Source: JAFGHJ01 sp964606065 (lineage in GTDB: Bacteria; Hydrothermota; UBA3072). From it: 64,000 bases of DNA. Each line of letters begins with the position of its first letter. The stretch's first letter is position 1. The DNA is taken from the NCBI GenBank assembly GCA_964606065.1, contig CAZSEX010000001.1, positions 140,955-204,954 on the forward strand, given 5' to 3'. This document shows positions 33,766 through 41,720 of this stretch, piece by piece. The notes beneath the pieces were generated by a model, which was given only the letters and a program-made list of their open reading frames with translations, made no database searches and was not told the DNA's origin. Both the position numbers and the translations under genes were made by a program.

Positions 33766-35058
33766 CTAACGGCGAATTCTCTTCAAAGCTTCATTTAAAA
33801 GTTTTATAGCGCAGAATTTTCCGCACATCGAACAGGTCTCCTCGAATTCAGGAGTCGTTTTATATCTTATTTCCTCGGCTTTTTTAGCGTCTATGACCAG
33901 TTTAAATTGCGTTTTCCAGTCCATTTTTTTTCTCGCGAGTGAAATTTCTCTATCCCAATCTTTCGCACCAGGAATACCCTTTGCTATATCACCCGCATGA
34001 GCGGCTATTCGTGCTGCAATTACACCTTTTTCGACATCTTCCAGGTCGGGTATCCCGAGGTGCTCTGAAGGTGTAACGTAACAGAGAAAATCGGCTCCGT
34101 AAGAAGCCGCCACAGCTCCGCCGATTGCCGAAACAATGTGATCGTAGCCGGGAGCAACGTCTGTAACCAAAGGTCCCAAAACGTAAAAAGGTGCTCCGTG
34201 GCAGACTTTTTTTTCGATTTTAACATTCATTTCGATTTCATTTATTGGGACATGACCGGGACCCTCGATTATGACTTGAACATCTCTTTCATGAGCTCTC
34301 TTAGTTAATTCTCCGAGAATACTCAACTCATGAAATTGGGCCCTATCGGACGAATCTTCAATGGCGCCTGGGCGGAATCCGTCTCCCAGAGAAAGGGTTA
34401 TATCATACTTAGAAGCGATGTCCAGAATTCTATCGAAGTTAGTATATAAAGGGTTTTCTCTTTCGTTGTAAAGCATCCAGGTTAAGAGGAATGTTCCACC
34501 CCTTGAAACAACGTCCATTATTCTGCTTTGATTTCTGAGACGTTCGAAAGTTTCTATAGTAACTCCGCAGTGAAGAGTCATAAAGTCTACTCCCTCTTTT
34601 GCCTGTTCCTCGATAACTTCGAAGATTTTGTTCTCAGTCATGTGAATTATACCACCATTTTCTTTAACGGCTTCTATTGCTGCTTGATATACGGGAACTG
34701 TACCAAGAGGCACAGATGTTTTTTTCAGGATTTCTTTTCTGATTTTCTTAATGTCTCCTCCGGTAGAAAGATCCATTATCGTATCGGCGCCAGCTTTCTC
34801 GGCTAAAATAGCTTTTTCTACTTCGAGATTTATGTCGGATTTATCAGTGGAAGTTCCAATATTGGCGTTTACTTTTGTGGTAAGAGGAAACCCGATTCCT
34901 GTCGGCTTTACGCCTTTTCGCTTCTCGTTTTTTGTTATTATTATTTTTCTCTCGAGAATATTTTCAACCAGAATATCGAGATTTATATTTTCCGAATCCG
35001 CAACTTTACGAACTATGGAAGGAACCCGTCCCTTTTTCAGTTCGGTAATAATTCCCAA
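33766..35058 (-). CDS. thiC: Phosphomethylpyrimidine synthase
   Basis: Radical-SAM-like enzyme that turns aminoimidazole ribotide into the thiamine pyrimidine. 430 residues. Seen: NANIGTS, GADTIMDLSTGGDI, LGTVPVYQA, MTLHCGV, SLGDGFRPGA, IEGPGHVPINEI, APFYVLGPLVTDVAPGYDHI, and C-terminal CSMCGKFC, the CxxCxxxxC cluster site. This short (~430) form lacks the N-terminal extension of the E. coli enzyme. TTG start seven bases after GGAGG. It follows the LytM-like gene without a gap; no TPP riboswitch is possible there. Confidence 0.95.
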   Translation of the reverse strand: MGIITELKKGRVPSIVRKVADSENINLDILVENILERKIIITKNEKRKGVKPTGIGFPLTTKVNANIGTSTDKSDINLEVEKAILAEKAGADTIMDLSTGGDIKKIRKEILKKTSVPLGTVPVYQAAIEAVKENGGIIHMTENKIFEVIEEQAKEGVDFMTLHCGVTIETFERLRNQSRIMDVVSRGGTFLLTWMLYNERENPLYTNFDRILDIASKYDITLSLGDGFRPGAIEDSSDRAQFHELSILGELTKRAHERDVQVIIEGPGHVPINEIEMNVKIEKKVCHGAPFYVLGPLVTDVAPGYDHIVSAIGGAVAASYGADFLCYVTPSEHLGIPDLEDVEKGVIAARIAAHAGDIAKGIPGAKDWDREISLARKKMDWKTQFKLVIDAKKAEEIRYKTTPEFEETCSMCGKFCAIKLLNEALKRIRR

Positions 35059-35868
35059 CTAATTACCTCCAAAAATAAAGTTTTCCGGGTCTAAATTAAC
35101 ATTTTCTTTTTTTACCTCATAATAAAGATATGGATAGGGAGCTCTTCCTGATTGCCCGACGTGGCCTATCACAGTACCTCTTTTTACGGTTTCTCCTGTT
35201 TTGACAGTGTAATTAAACAGATGAGCGTAAGAGCTTACAAAACCGCAGGAATGTGAAATTTCAACAAAAAGACCTTTACCTTTTTCGTTCCCCACCTGTT
35301 TTACTACTCCATCACCGGTTGAAACCACAGGAGCGTTCAATACCGCCAGAATGCTTATTCCCTTATGAGGTTTTTTCTTACCAGTATAGGGATCTACCTG
35401 TTCTCCAAATTTACGCATAATACGTCCTTTTACCGGAATTATAGATGGTATAGAACTCAAAACAGAATGATTTAATTTTGATGAGACTTTAAAAACAGAA
35501 TCTACCCATCGAGATATAATCAGAAGACTGTCGGGGGAAAAGTTAAAACCACATTTATCGATTTCCGTCAGGATATTGTGTTCTTTTAAAATTCTGTGCT
35601 GTTCTTTCAGCAGAGAATCTATTGTACATTCAAACTCAGCGGTTTTTTCCCTGAATTCTACAACTTTTTGTTCAAGCTTTTGATTGTCTGTTTCTAAAAA
35701 AGCAAGAGAAGCCACGGTTACAAAACTCTGTAGATTGTCAAAAAAGAAAAAAACTATACAAATAAATATTAAGGCGATTAGAATTAAAACACAAACAGGT
35801 ATTTTTAACCACTTCTTCTCACCTTTATCGTGCGGAATCAGTAAAACTTTAAGGAATGAATGCTTCAT
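35059..35868 (-). CDS. Membrane-anchored LytM-like protein, probably catalytically inactive
   Basis: 269 residues. Cytoplasmic basic tail, one TM helix at 21-43 (IPVCVLILIALIFICIVFFF), a coiled coil at about 55-110, and a LytM (M23) domain at 145-265. In place of HxxxD the domain has HKGISILA (Asp to Ser), and the HxH motif is PYLYYEV (both His lost), while YAHLFNY is kept. It is thus like EnvC/NlpD-type regulators that activate amidases rather than cut peptidoglycan. Its start overlaps the sigma factor gene by 20 bases. Confidence 0.85.
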   Translation of the reverse strand: MKHSFLKVLLIPHDKGEKKWLKIPVCVLILIALIFICIVFFFFDNLQSFVTVASLAFLETDNQKLEQKVVEFREKTAEFECTIDSLLKEQHRILKEHNILTEIDKCGFNFSPDSLLIISRWVDSVFKVSSKLNHSVLSSIPSIIPVKGRIMRKFGEQVDPYTGKKKPHKGISILAVLNAPVVSTGDGVVKQVGNEKGKGLFVEISHSCGFVSSYAHLFNYTVKTGETVKRGTVIGHVGQSGRAPYPYLYYEVKKENVNLDPENFIFGGN

Positions 35869-36673
35869 CTATTGGAGTGTTTTCTCTTAGTTGTTTTAAA
35901 GCTCGATTTCTAAGTTGCCTCACCCTTTCCCTTGATACTCCGAGTATTCTTCCTATTTCTTCCAGAGTATGAGGCCTTTTACCTTCCATTCCAAAGTAAT
36001 AAATGATGATTTTTCGATCTCTGGGTTTGAGTTTATCGAGACTGTATCTGATATCTTCAATAAATTTATTCCTGTAATATTCTTCTTCGGGCGTTACAAC
36101 ATCTTCCGAGATTACATCGAGATATTCCAGGTCATCGGTATTTTTTATCGTGTCATCGAGAGAGATGTCGTGTTTTGCCACTTTGATCGACTCTTCGATC
36201 TTCTCAACATCAGTATCTAACTCTTCAGCGATTTCTTCAATAGAAGGTTCCCTTCCTATTTCTCTGGTCACTCTCTCTTTTGTTTTCTTTACTTTCAACA
36301 TTTTACCGGCCCTGCTCATTGGCAAGCGATAAGATTTTATATGCTCGGTTACAGCTTTCATTATAGCCTGTTTAACCCACCAAACGGCGTATGACAAGAA
36401 TCTAACTCCTCTGCGTTCGTCAAAGCGCTCGGCGGCTTTAATCAGACCTACATTCCCTTCGTTAATTAAATCCGTGAAAGGCGTTCCCATATTTCTGTAA
36501 GCTTTTGCCACAGAAACAACAAAACGCAGATTAGCCTCGACTAATTTCCTCTTAGCTTCTCGGTCTCCTAAACGCGCTTTTCGCCCAAGTTCTTTCTCTT
36601 CTTCGGGGGTAAGGAGATTATATTTTTGAATCTCCTGAAGATATACAGGAAGAGAACCTCTAACCTTTTTTAT
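35849..36673 (-). CDS. rpoD: Compact primary-type sigma-70 factor
   Basis: 274 residues. No region 1.1; region 1.2 LPVYLQEIQKYNLLTPEEE, region 2 LVEANLRFVVSVAKAYRNMG, DLINEGNVGLIKAAERFD, FLSYAVWWVKQAIM (-10 recognition), region 3, and region 4 with TLEEIGRILGVSRERVRQL (-35 helix-turn-helix). This matches the short RpoD of the Bacteroidota/Chlorobi side. An ATG at 36511 would remove regions 1.2 and part of 2.1. The only start spaced correctly after GAGGAG (36682-36687) is ATA at 36673-36671, two bases after the htrA stop. No other canonical start exists in frame. Confidence 0.88.
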   Translation of the reverse strand: MKKVRGSLPVYLQEIQKYNLLTPEEEKELGRKARLGDREAKRKLVEANLRFVVSVAKAYRNMGTPFTDLINEGNVGLIKAAERFDERRGVRFLSYAVWWVKQAIMKAVTEHIKSYRLPMSRAGKMLKVKKTKERVTREIGREPSIEEIAEELDTDVEKIEESIKVAKHDISLDDTIKNTDDLEYLDVISEDVVTPEEEYYRNKFIEDIRYSLDKLKPRDRKIIIYYFGMEGKRPHTLEEIGRILGVSRERVRQLRNRALKQLRENTPIDEAFIP

Positions 36674-36675
36674 TT

Positions 36676-38175
36676 TTAACTCTCCTCTATTCTTACAACT
36701 TTTCTTGCGCCACCCGGCAGATTCAACAGCAGTACCAACGGGGGGTTAAATTCTTTTTTAGCTCTGACTAAATCACCCATATCATCTATTTTCATGGAGT
36801 GATTTTTAGCTTGAACAAGAGTTATTATGGAATTCCCGACCACACCGGCTTTGCTTGCCGGACTGCCTTCTTTCACCTCACTTACATATACTCCTTTTAA
36901 GTCTTCATTTCTCCAGACGTTCTTAGCTTCCTCTGAATCGGCAGGCAGAAGATTCATTCCCAACCATTCTTCCCCTCCTGCCGGTTCACCGGAGACTTCT
37001 TCGACGGAAGGTCTTTCCCCGAGCTTCACGCTTAAGACTTTCTCCCGCCCATTCCTCCAAACGGTTACATCGACTTCTGCACCCGGATTCACTGAAGCTA
37101 TTTTTCTTCTTAAAATGTTAACATTTTCTATTTTTTCATTATCCACTTTTAAAATTATATCGCCCTCGGCAAGACCCGCTTTATCCGCGGGAGTGTTTTC
37201 TTCCACTCTCAAAACATATATACCTGTTTCATAAGGATAATTTAAGGTCTTTTTTATCTCCCCGCTCAAATCTTCAGGGACGATACCCAAATATCCTCTT
37301 TCCACCTTTCCGGTCTCCACCAGAGATTTCAGAACATCCATGGCTATATCTATAGGCACAGCGAAACCTATCCCGATATTCCCGCCGGTTTGAGAAACAA
37401 TCATCGTGTTTACCCCCACAACTTTGCCTTCGGAATTTATCAATGGACCCCCCGAATTTCCCTGATTAATAGCAGCATCCGTCTGAATAAAATCCGCGTA
37501 AATATTCCTGCTTAGAGATACAGAGGATCTACCTTTTGCCGAAACGACGCCAGCGGTAACGGTGCCCAAAAGACCGAACGGATTCCCTATAGCGATAACC
37601 CAATCCCCCACACTTAAATCTTCTACACTTCCGGGATCAATGTCGGGTAAATCTCCGCCCTTTTTTATTCTTATCACCGCTACTTCTGTTTCCGGATCTC
37701 TCCCTATAATTTCCAAATCATTCCCGCTGAATTTCCTATCATCGGTCAGGGATACCGTCAGCTGTTGAGCGTCTCTTACCACATGGTTGTTCGTTAATAT
37801 GTAATCTTTTTCTTTATATTCGACAATGAATCCGGATCCGAGCCATTTTTGTTCCTGCTCCCAGTTTCTTCGCGGCCTTTCTCCGAAAAACCTTCTGAAA
37901 AAAGGATCGTCAAATAAATCTCCATATGGAGATTTATAGACAACCTTTCTTTGCCCTTCAATTGAAACTACGGCCGGAGAAGTTTTCTCTACTATTGGAG
38001 CAAAGGAAATCTTTCCGCCAGAAGCGTAGGTTTCGAGATTCTGGTTTTCCGCTTTCGCATCAAGAGAAAAACTGGCAGCTGTTATTATTCCCGCAAAAAA
38101 ACCTACAATCGCCACCAGAGCAACAAAAATGGCCCCATAAAAAATTAATTTCCTGTTCAAAAGACCCCCTTTCAC
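36676..38175 (-). CDS. degP: HtrA/DegP-family periplasmic serine protease
   Basis: 499 residues with an N-terminal signal/anchor (IFYGAIFVALVAIVGFFAG). Trypsin-like domain with catalytic triad in LTNNHVV, DPETEVAVI and QGNSGGPL, then two PDZ domains (about 285-375 and 415-495). Q-linker WEQEQKWLGSGF is typical. Degrades and refolds damaged envelope proteins. GTG at 38175 is taken as start; a TTG five codons later after AAAGGGGG is possible. First gene of a unit with the sigma factor, LytM-like protein and thiC. Confidence 0.95.
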   Translation of the reverse strand: MKGGLLNRKLIFYGAIFVALVAIVGFFAGIITAASFSLDAKAENQNLETYASGGKISFAPIVEKTSPAVVSIEGQRKVVYKSPYGDLFDDPFFRRFFGERPRRNWEQEQKWLGSGFIVEYKEKDYILTNNHVVRDAQQLTVSLTDDRKFSGNDLEIIGRDPETEVAVIRIKKGGDLPDIDPGSVEDLSVGDWVIAIGNPFGLLGTVTAGVVSAKGRSSVSLSRNIYADFIQTDAAINQGNSGGPLINSEGKVVGVNTMIVSQTGGNIGIGFAVPIDIAMDVLKSLVETGKVERGYLGIVPEDLSGEIKKTLNYPYETGIYVLRVEENTPADKAGLAEGDIILKVDNEKIENVNILRRKIASVNPGAEVDVTVWRNGREKVLSVKLGERPSVEEVSGEPAGGEEWLGMNLLPADSEEAKNVWRNEDLKGVYVSEVKEGSPASKAGVVGNSIITLVQAKNHSMKIDDMGDLVRAKKEFNPPLVLLLNLPGGARKVVRIEES

Positions 38176-38226
38176 CTTACTTCCAAAAAAGCTTTTTTAA
38201 GATTTTTTACACGACTATCAGTATAT

Positions 38227-38254
38227 ATTATACATATAATTTTTAATTTGTCAA
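38227..38254 (-). promoter_or_regulatory. Sigma-70 promoter of the htrA-sigma operon
   Basis: Minus strand TTGACA (38249-38254), 16-base spacer, TATAAT (38227-38232): a near-perfect promoter with about 45 bases of leader. Confidence 0.85.
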
Positions 38255-38261
38255 CCCCTTT

Positions 38262-38316
38262 TTATATATAAAGAATGCCCTCAGAGGGGAGAGGGCATTC
38301 TTTAATAAGGAGGTTG
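38262..38316. repeat. 55-base end duplicate (left) with 12-bp hairpin
   Basis: Contains AAGAATGCCCTC (38271-38282) and GAGGGCATTCTT (38291-38302), a perfect 12-bp stem with an 8-base loop, followed by TAATAAGGAGGTTG. It is identical over 55 bases to 38417-38471. Confidence 0.9.
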
Positions 38317-38416
38317 NNNNNNNNNNNNNNNNNNNNNNNNNNNNNNNNNNNNNNNNNNNNNNNNNNNNNNNNNNNNNNNNNNNNNNNNNNNNNNNNNNNN
38401 NNNNNNNNNNNNNNNN
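38317..38416. other. Assembly gap (100 N)
   Basis: Exactly 100 N between two identical 55-base ends. The length is a scaffolder default, so the true distance is unknown and may be negative (simple overlap). Confidence 0.98.
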
Positions 38417-38471
38417 TTATATATAAAGAATGCCCTCAGAGGGGAGAGGGCATTCTTTAATAAGGAGGTTG
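38417..38471. repeat. 55-base end duplicate (right) with 12-bp hairpin and ribosome binding site
   Basis: Same sequence as 38262-38316. On this side AAGGAGG is followed six bases later by ATG TTC TTT CAA AGT TAA, a five-codon frame. From 38490 to 38694 the DNA is very AT-rich with degenerate AATTTAAAATT/TTTGATTT runs and no gene I can support. Confidence 0.85.
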
Positions 38472-38694
38472 TTATGTTCTTTCAAAGTTAAAGACGAAAA
38501 AAAGTTCAAAATGTTCCGTAAGAAAATAAAAAATTAAAATTTAAAAAGCAAAATTAATTATTAAAATAAAAATTTTTTGATGTTTTAAATCCGCGGAATT
38601 TTCAATTAATTTTTAAATTTTGATTTGTATATTTACATTTTTATATTTAGATTTTGCATTACTGATAGTTACTCTAATTTCATCGGTTATACAG

Positions 38695-38722
38695 TTGCGA
38701 AAAACTCAATACCCATTAATAT
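38695..38722 (+). promoter_or_regulatory. Candidate promoter of lplA
   Basis: TTGCGA (38695-38700), 16-base spacer, TAATAT (38717-38722). The ATG at 38734 follows 11 bases later, so the 5' leader would be only about four bases. Confidence 0.5.
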
Positions 38723-38733
38723 TGTTAGAAATT

Positions 38734-39474
38734 ATGTGGTATCTGATAGACACCGGTTTTATGGATCCTTATTTCAATATGGCTTATGATGAATCTCTGA
38801 TGCATTACGTGAATGGCGCTGATACTGTTTTTCTAAGGTTTTTTAACTTTTCACCGGTTTCTATTTCTCTTGGTTATCATCAGAAAGCCGGAGATTGGCT
38901 TAGAGAATTAGAAAAAAAAGGCATTAAGTGGGTGAGACGAAGGACTGGGGGAAGAGCTATTATTCATTCCTGTGACTGTACGTATTCTATGGTTTTTCAC
39001 AAAAACAATCCAATAATCGGAGGAAATGTTGTAGAATCGTACGAAAGAATTTCGTTTGCCTTTAAAAAAGCTTTCGATCTTTTGGGTATTAAAACCAGCA
39101 TCGAAAGGGGAACATTAAAAACTGGCAAAAAAAGAAATTCGAGGATGTGTTTCTCTTCAATTTCGCTGGCCGATTTATGCTGGGAAAAAAAGAAAATAAT
39201 AGGGAGTGCGCAATATAGGTACAAAGATATCGTTCTGCAACAGGGAACAGTTATGCTAAAGACCCCCCCGTACTTTTCTATAGACTCCCATATGGCTACA
39301 GTCGAGATGGCTACAGGTGGAGAAGTAAAGCTAAATGTACTAAAAACTCTTGTAAAGCAGGCATTTGAAGAGTATTTTAATATTTCTTTTAAAAGCTTCA
39401 ACAAAAATCCTTTAAAAAAAAATTGTCTTTTGAAATATTCTTCCGTGGAGTGGAATTTAAAAGGGATTTTTTGA
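38734..39474 (+). CDS. lplA: Lipoate/octanoate-protein ligase family (LplA/LipM-like)
   Basis: 246 residues. MWYLIDTGFMDPYFNMAYDE is the normal N-terminus, so the 38-residue hydrophobic extension open upstream is discarded. Seen: FFNFSPVSISLGYHQ, WVRRRTGGRAIIH (RRxxGGGxxxH-like), CFSSISLADLCWEKKKIIGSAQYR with the catalytic lysine, and GTVML. Attaches lipoate or octanoate to 2-oxoacid dehydrogenases or GcvH. The Cys in CFSSIS is placed like that of LipM octanoyltransferases, so LipM is an alternative. No lipA nearby. Confidence 0.9.
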   Translation: MWYLIDTGFMDPYFNMAYDESLMHYVNGADTVFLRFFNFSPVSISLGYHQKAGDWLRELEKKGIKWVRRRTGGRAIIHSCDCTYSMVFHKNNPIIGGNVVESYERISFAFKKAFDLLGIKTSIERGTLKTGKKRNSRMCFSSISLADLCWEKKKIIGSAQYRYKDIVLQQGTVMLKTPPYFSIDSHMATVEMATGGEVKLNVLKTLVKQAFEEYFNISFKSFNKNPLKKNCLLKYSSVEWNLKGIF

Positions 39475-39489
39475 TATTTATCATTGGCC

Positions 39490-39518
39490 TTGACAAATTC
39501 CAGCATAGAACTTATAAT
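39490..39518 (+). promoter_or_regulatory. Sigma-70 promoter of pilMNOPQ
   Basis: TTGACA (39490-39495), exactly 17 bases, TATAAT (39513-39518): a consensus promoter. A leader of about 23 bases with AAGAGAGG follows. Confidence 0.92.
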
Positions 39519-39547
39519 TACCTTAAGACCAAATAAGAGAGGTATTT

Positions 39548-40585
39548 ATGTTCAGAAAAAGTTCTATACTATCTATGGATATAGGTAGTCATTCGGTGAA
39601 AACGGTAGTAGTAGAAGGAAGTGCCAAAAAGCCATTAATGACCAAGTGTAATATCACTGCTTTACCTTCTCACGCTATTGTTGACGGAGAAATTATGGAT
39701 CGAGAGACTGTTCTGGACGCGATAAGAGGAAATCTCGAAACCTTAGAAATCGATAATAAACAGGTGGTCAGTTGTATATCCGGGAGAGACATTATTGTTA
39801 AGAAAATCAAAATGCCAAAAATGAATGAGACGGAGGCTAAAGAACAGATTAAATGGGAGGCTGAGCAATATATACCCTATGATATAGAAGATATTACTCT
39901 TGACTTCGAAATAGTTAACCGCGATGCAGGTGAAGATTCCATGGAAGTCCTTCTTGTTGGTGCGAAGCGTGATACTGTAGAAGCAAGGATGAATCTTTTC
40001 CGGGAACTTGGTCTTGAACCCGTAATATTGGATATCGCTGCTTTTTCCCTGCAGAACATATTCGAGTTCAACTATACAGTTAATCAGAATAAATTAGTGG
40101 GGCTTTTTGATATAGGTGCCCAGTCGACAACAATGAGTTTTATTTCGGGTCCAATAAACCATTTTACCCGTTCGGTCTCAACGTCGGTCAACAATTTAAT
40201 ACAGGCATTGCAAAGAGAAGCCGGAATAGATGGAGAAAGGGCAATCGATATAATAAAATCCGGGAAAAAGGAAGATATAGATCAGTATGCGTATCAAAAC
40301 GCGATGGAAAGTTTTCAGGATGACCTTGGGGTTGCCATAGAAAGAATATTGCCGTATCTGCCTGAGGGTTTTGAGAATTTTAATGAAATTGTTATATGCG
40401 GTGGAGGAAGTCTTATTTCGGGGCTGCCGCAGTTTTTAGAAGAGCGATTTGGAGGTCACACAGAAGTTATAAATCCATTTATTAAGTTTGAATATGATAG
40501 CGAATCACCTTTTATTAAAGTTCCAATAGAAAAAGAAGCTCCAGTTCTTGCCCTCGCATTAGGTTTATCTCTCAGGGGGTTATAA
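39548..40585 (+). CDS. pilM: Type IV pilus assembly ATPase-like protein PilM
   Basis: 345 residues, actin fold. MDIGSHSVKTVVVE (phosphate 1), KKIKMPKMNETEAKEQIKWE, YIPYDIEDITLDF, LFDIGAQSTTMSFI (phosphate 2), and EIVICGGGSLISGLPQFL (adenosine motif). Forms the cytoplasmic ring of the pilus alignment complex and binds the PilN N-terminus. First gene of a five-gene pilMNOPQ operon with a consensus promoter. Full length. Confidence 0.95.
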   Translation: MFRKSSILSMDIGSHSVKTVVVEGSAKKPLMTKCNITALPSHAIVDGEIMDRETVLDAIRGNLETLEIDNKQVVSCISGRDIIVKKIKMPKMNETEAKEQIKWEAEQYIPYDIEDITLDFEIVNRDAGEDSMEVLLVGAKRDTVEARMNLFRELGLEPVILDIAAFSLQNIFEFNYTVNQNKLVGLFDIGAQSTTMSFISGPINHFTRSVSTSVNNLIQALQREAGIDGERAIDIIKSGKKEDIDQYAYQNAMESFQDDLGVAIERILPYLPEGFENFNEIVICGGGSLISGLPQFLEERFGGHTEVINPFIKFEYDSESPFIKVPIEKEAPVLALALGLSLRGL

Positions 40586-40587
40586 TC

Positions 40588-41169
40588 ATGATAAAAGTTA
40601 ATCTGATTCCAGAAGAACAGCGAAAGAAAGTAAGAGAAGTCAAATTTAAGAGACCCACTCTGCGTATTCCTAAGTTAGATATGATTTTTTCTGTTTTGTT
40701 ATTATTCTTTTCTATAGGATTGGTTGCCTGGTTAAATTTAAGTAAAGACAGAGAACTTCAAAAACTCGACAAAGAGGTTGCAGAAGCTCAACAACAGCTT
40801 AAAGAACTCGAAAAAGAAAGGAAAATGGTAGAAGATATAGAAAGACAACAGGCTGAGCTTAAGGAGTGGGTATCGCTTGTTCAAAGTCTTAATGAAGGTC
40901 GCGCTTTGTACTTTCACGTGTTAGACGAACTAAACAAATTGAAACCCGAATACATGTGGCTTATTCTATTTGAGGAAAGCAATAAAAATTTTAAATTAAA
41001 CGGAAAAACTTTTTCCAATTACATGATTTCGAATTTTATGGATAAATTGAATAGCTCGTCTTACTTCAACGGAGTCAAATTGGACGAAATTAAAGAAACC
41101 GAAGAAAGAGAACATTCGGTTATTGGTTTCCAATTATCGGGAGGTATAACTCAAGGAGGTTTAAATTGA
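40588..41169 (+). CDS. pilN: Type IV pilus inner membrane protein PilN
   Basis: 193 residues. IKVNLIPEEQRKK at the N-terminus is the conserved PilM-binding INLLP-type motif; TM helix at about 32-50 (IFSVLLLFFSIGLVAWL), then a coiled coil (REL...ERKMVEDIERQQAEL) and a ferredoxin-like periplasmic domain. Starts two bases after pilM. Confidence 0.94.
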   Translation: MIKVNLIPEEQRKKVREVKFKRPTLRIPKLDMIFSVLLLFFSIGLVAWLNLSKDRELQKLDKEVAEAQQQLKELEKERKMVEDIERQQAELKEWVSLVQSLNEGRALYFHVLDELNKLKPEYMWLILFEESNKNFKLNGKTFSNYMISNFMDKLNSSSYFNGVKLDEIKETEEREHSVIGFQLSGGITQGGLN

Positions 41170-41720
41170 AAGGGATGAGAATGTCCTTAATAGTTATTGT
41201 TCTTGCTCTCTTAATCGGCTTTGGTATGTATTTTACCGTTATAAAAGAAAAGGATCAGAAAATAGCTGTAAAGAGAAAAGAATATAAGGAATTAGAAACC
41301 AAATTGAGTAAAACGATCGCTGTGGTAAAGAGAAAAAAAGAAGCTGCCAGAAAACTTGAGATTGTTTCAGCAAAATGGAATCAGGCAAAAAAAATGTTGC
41401 CAACCGAAGCAAGTATTTCTAATTTACTTACCGAATTGACTAAAGAGAGTTCAAAAAATGAGGTTAAAATCAAGCATCTCAAGCCTCTTGGTCGGAGTTC
41501 CAAGGAAAAATATGATGAAATAAGAATTGAAATACAGGTTCATGGAGGTTATCATAACATAGCAAGTTTCCTGGCTGATTTGAATAATATGGAAAGAATT
41601 GTAAATATAAGAGATTTAAAACTGAGCCCGGTTTCAAGTTCGGACGAGGAAGAAATAATGCTTTCAGCCGCCTTTAATTTGTTGACTTATGTAACAAAAG
41701 GAGGGAATGTTGAAGGATAA
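41166..41720 (+). CDS. pilO: Type IV pilus inner membrane protein PilO
   Basis: 184 residues. TM helix near 8-25 (SLIVIVLALLIGFGMYFTV), coiled coil, then a ferredoxin-like domain (ASISNLLTELTKESSKNEV, IEIQVHGGYHNIASFLADLN). Heterodimer partner of PilN. TTG at 41166 is chosen because AAGGAGG lies six bases before it; it overlaps the pilN stop by four bases. Confidence 0.92.
   Translation: MKGMRMSLIVIVLALLIGFGMYFTVIKEKDQKIAVKRKEYKELETKLSKTIAVVKRKKEAARKLEIVSAKWNQAKKMLPTEASISNLLTELTKESSKNEVKIKHLKPLGRSSKEKYDEIRIEIQVHGGYHNIASFLADLNNMERIVNIRDLKLSPVSSSDEEEIMLSAAFNLLTYVTKGGNVEG

Noticed and set aside
35040..35080. TPP riboswitch before thiC
   Set aside because: thiC starts one base from the preceding gene, and no THI-box motif is visible.
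36511..36513. ATG at 36511 as start of the sigma factor
   Set aside because: It would delete conserved regions 1.2 and part of 2.1 encoded in the same open frame upstream.
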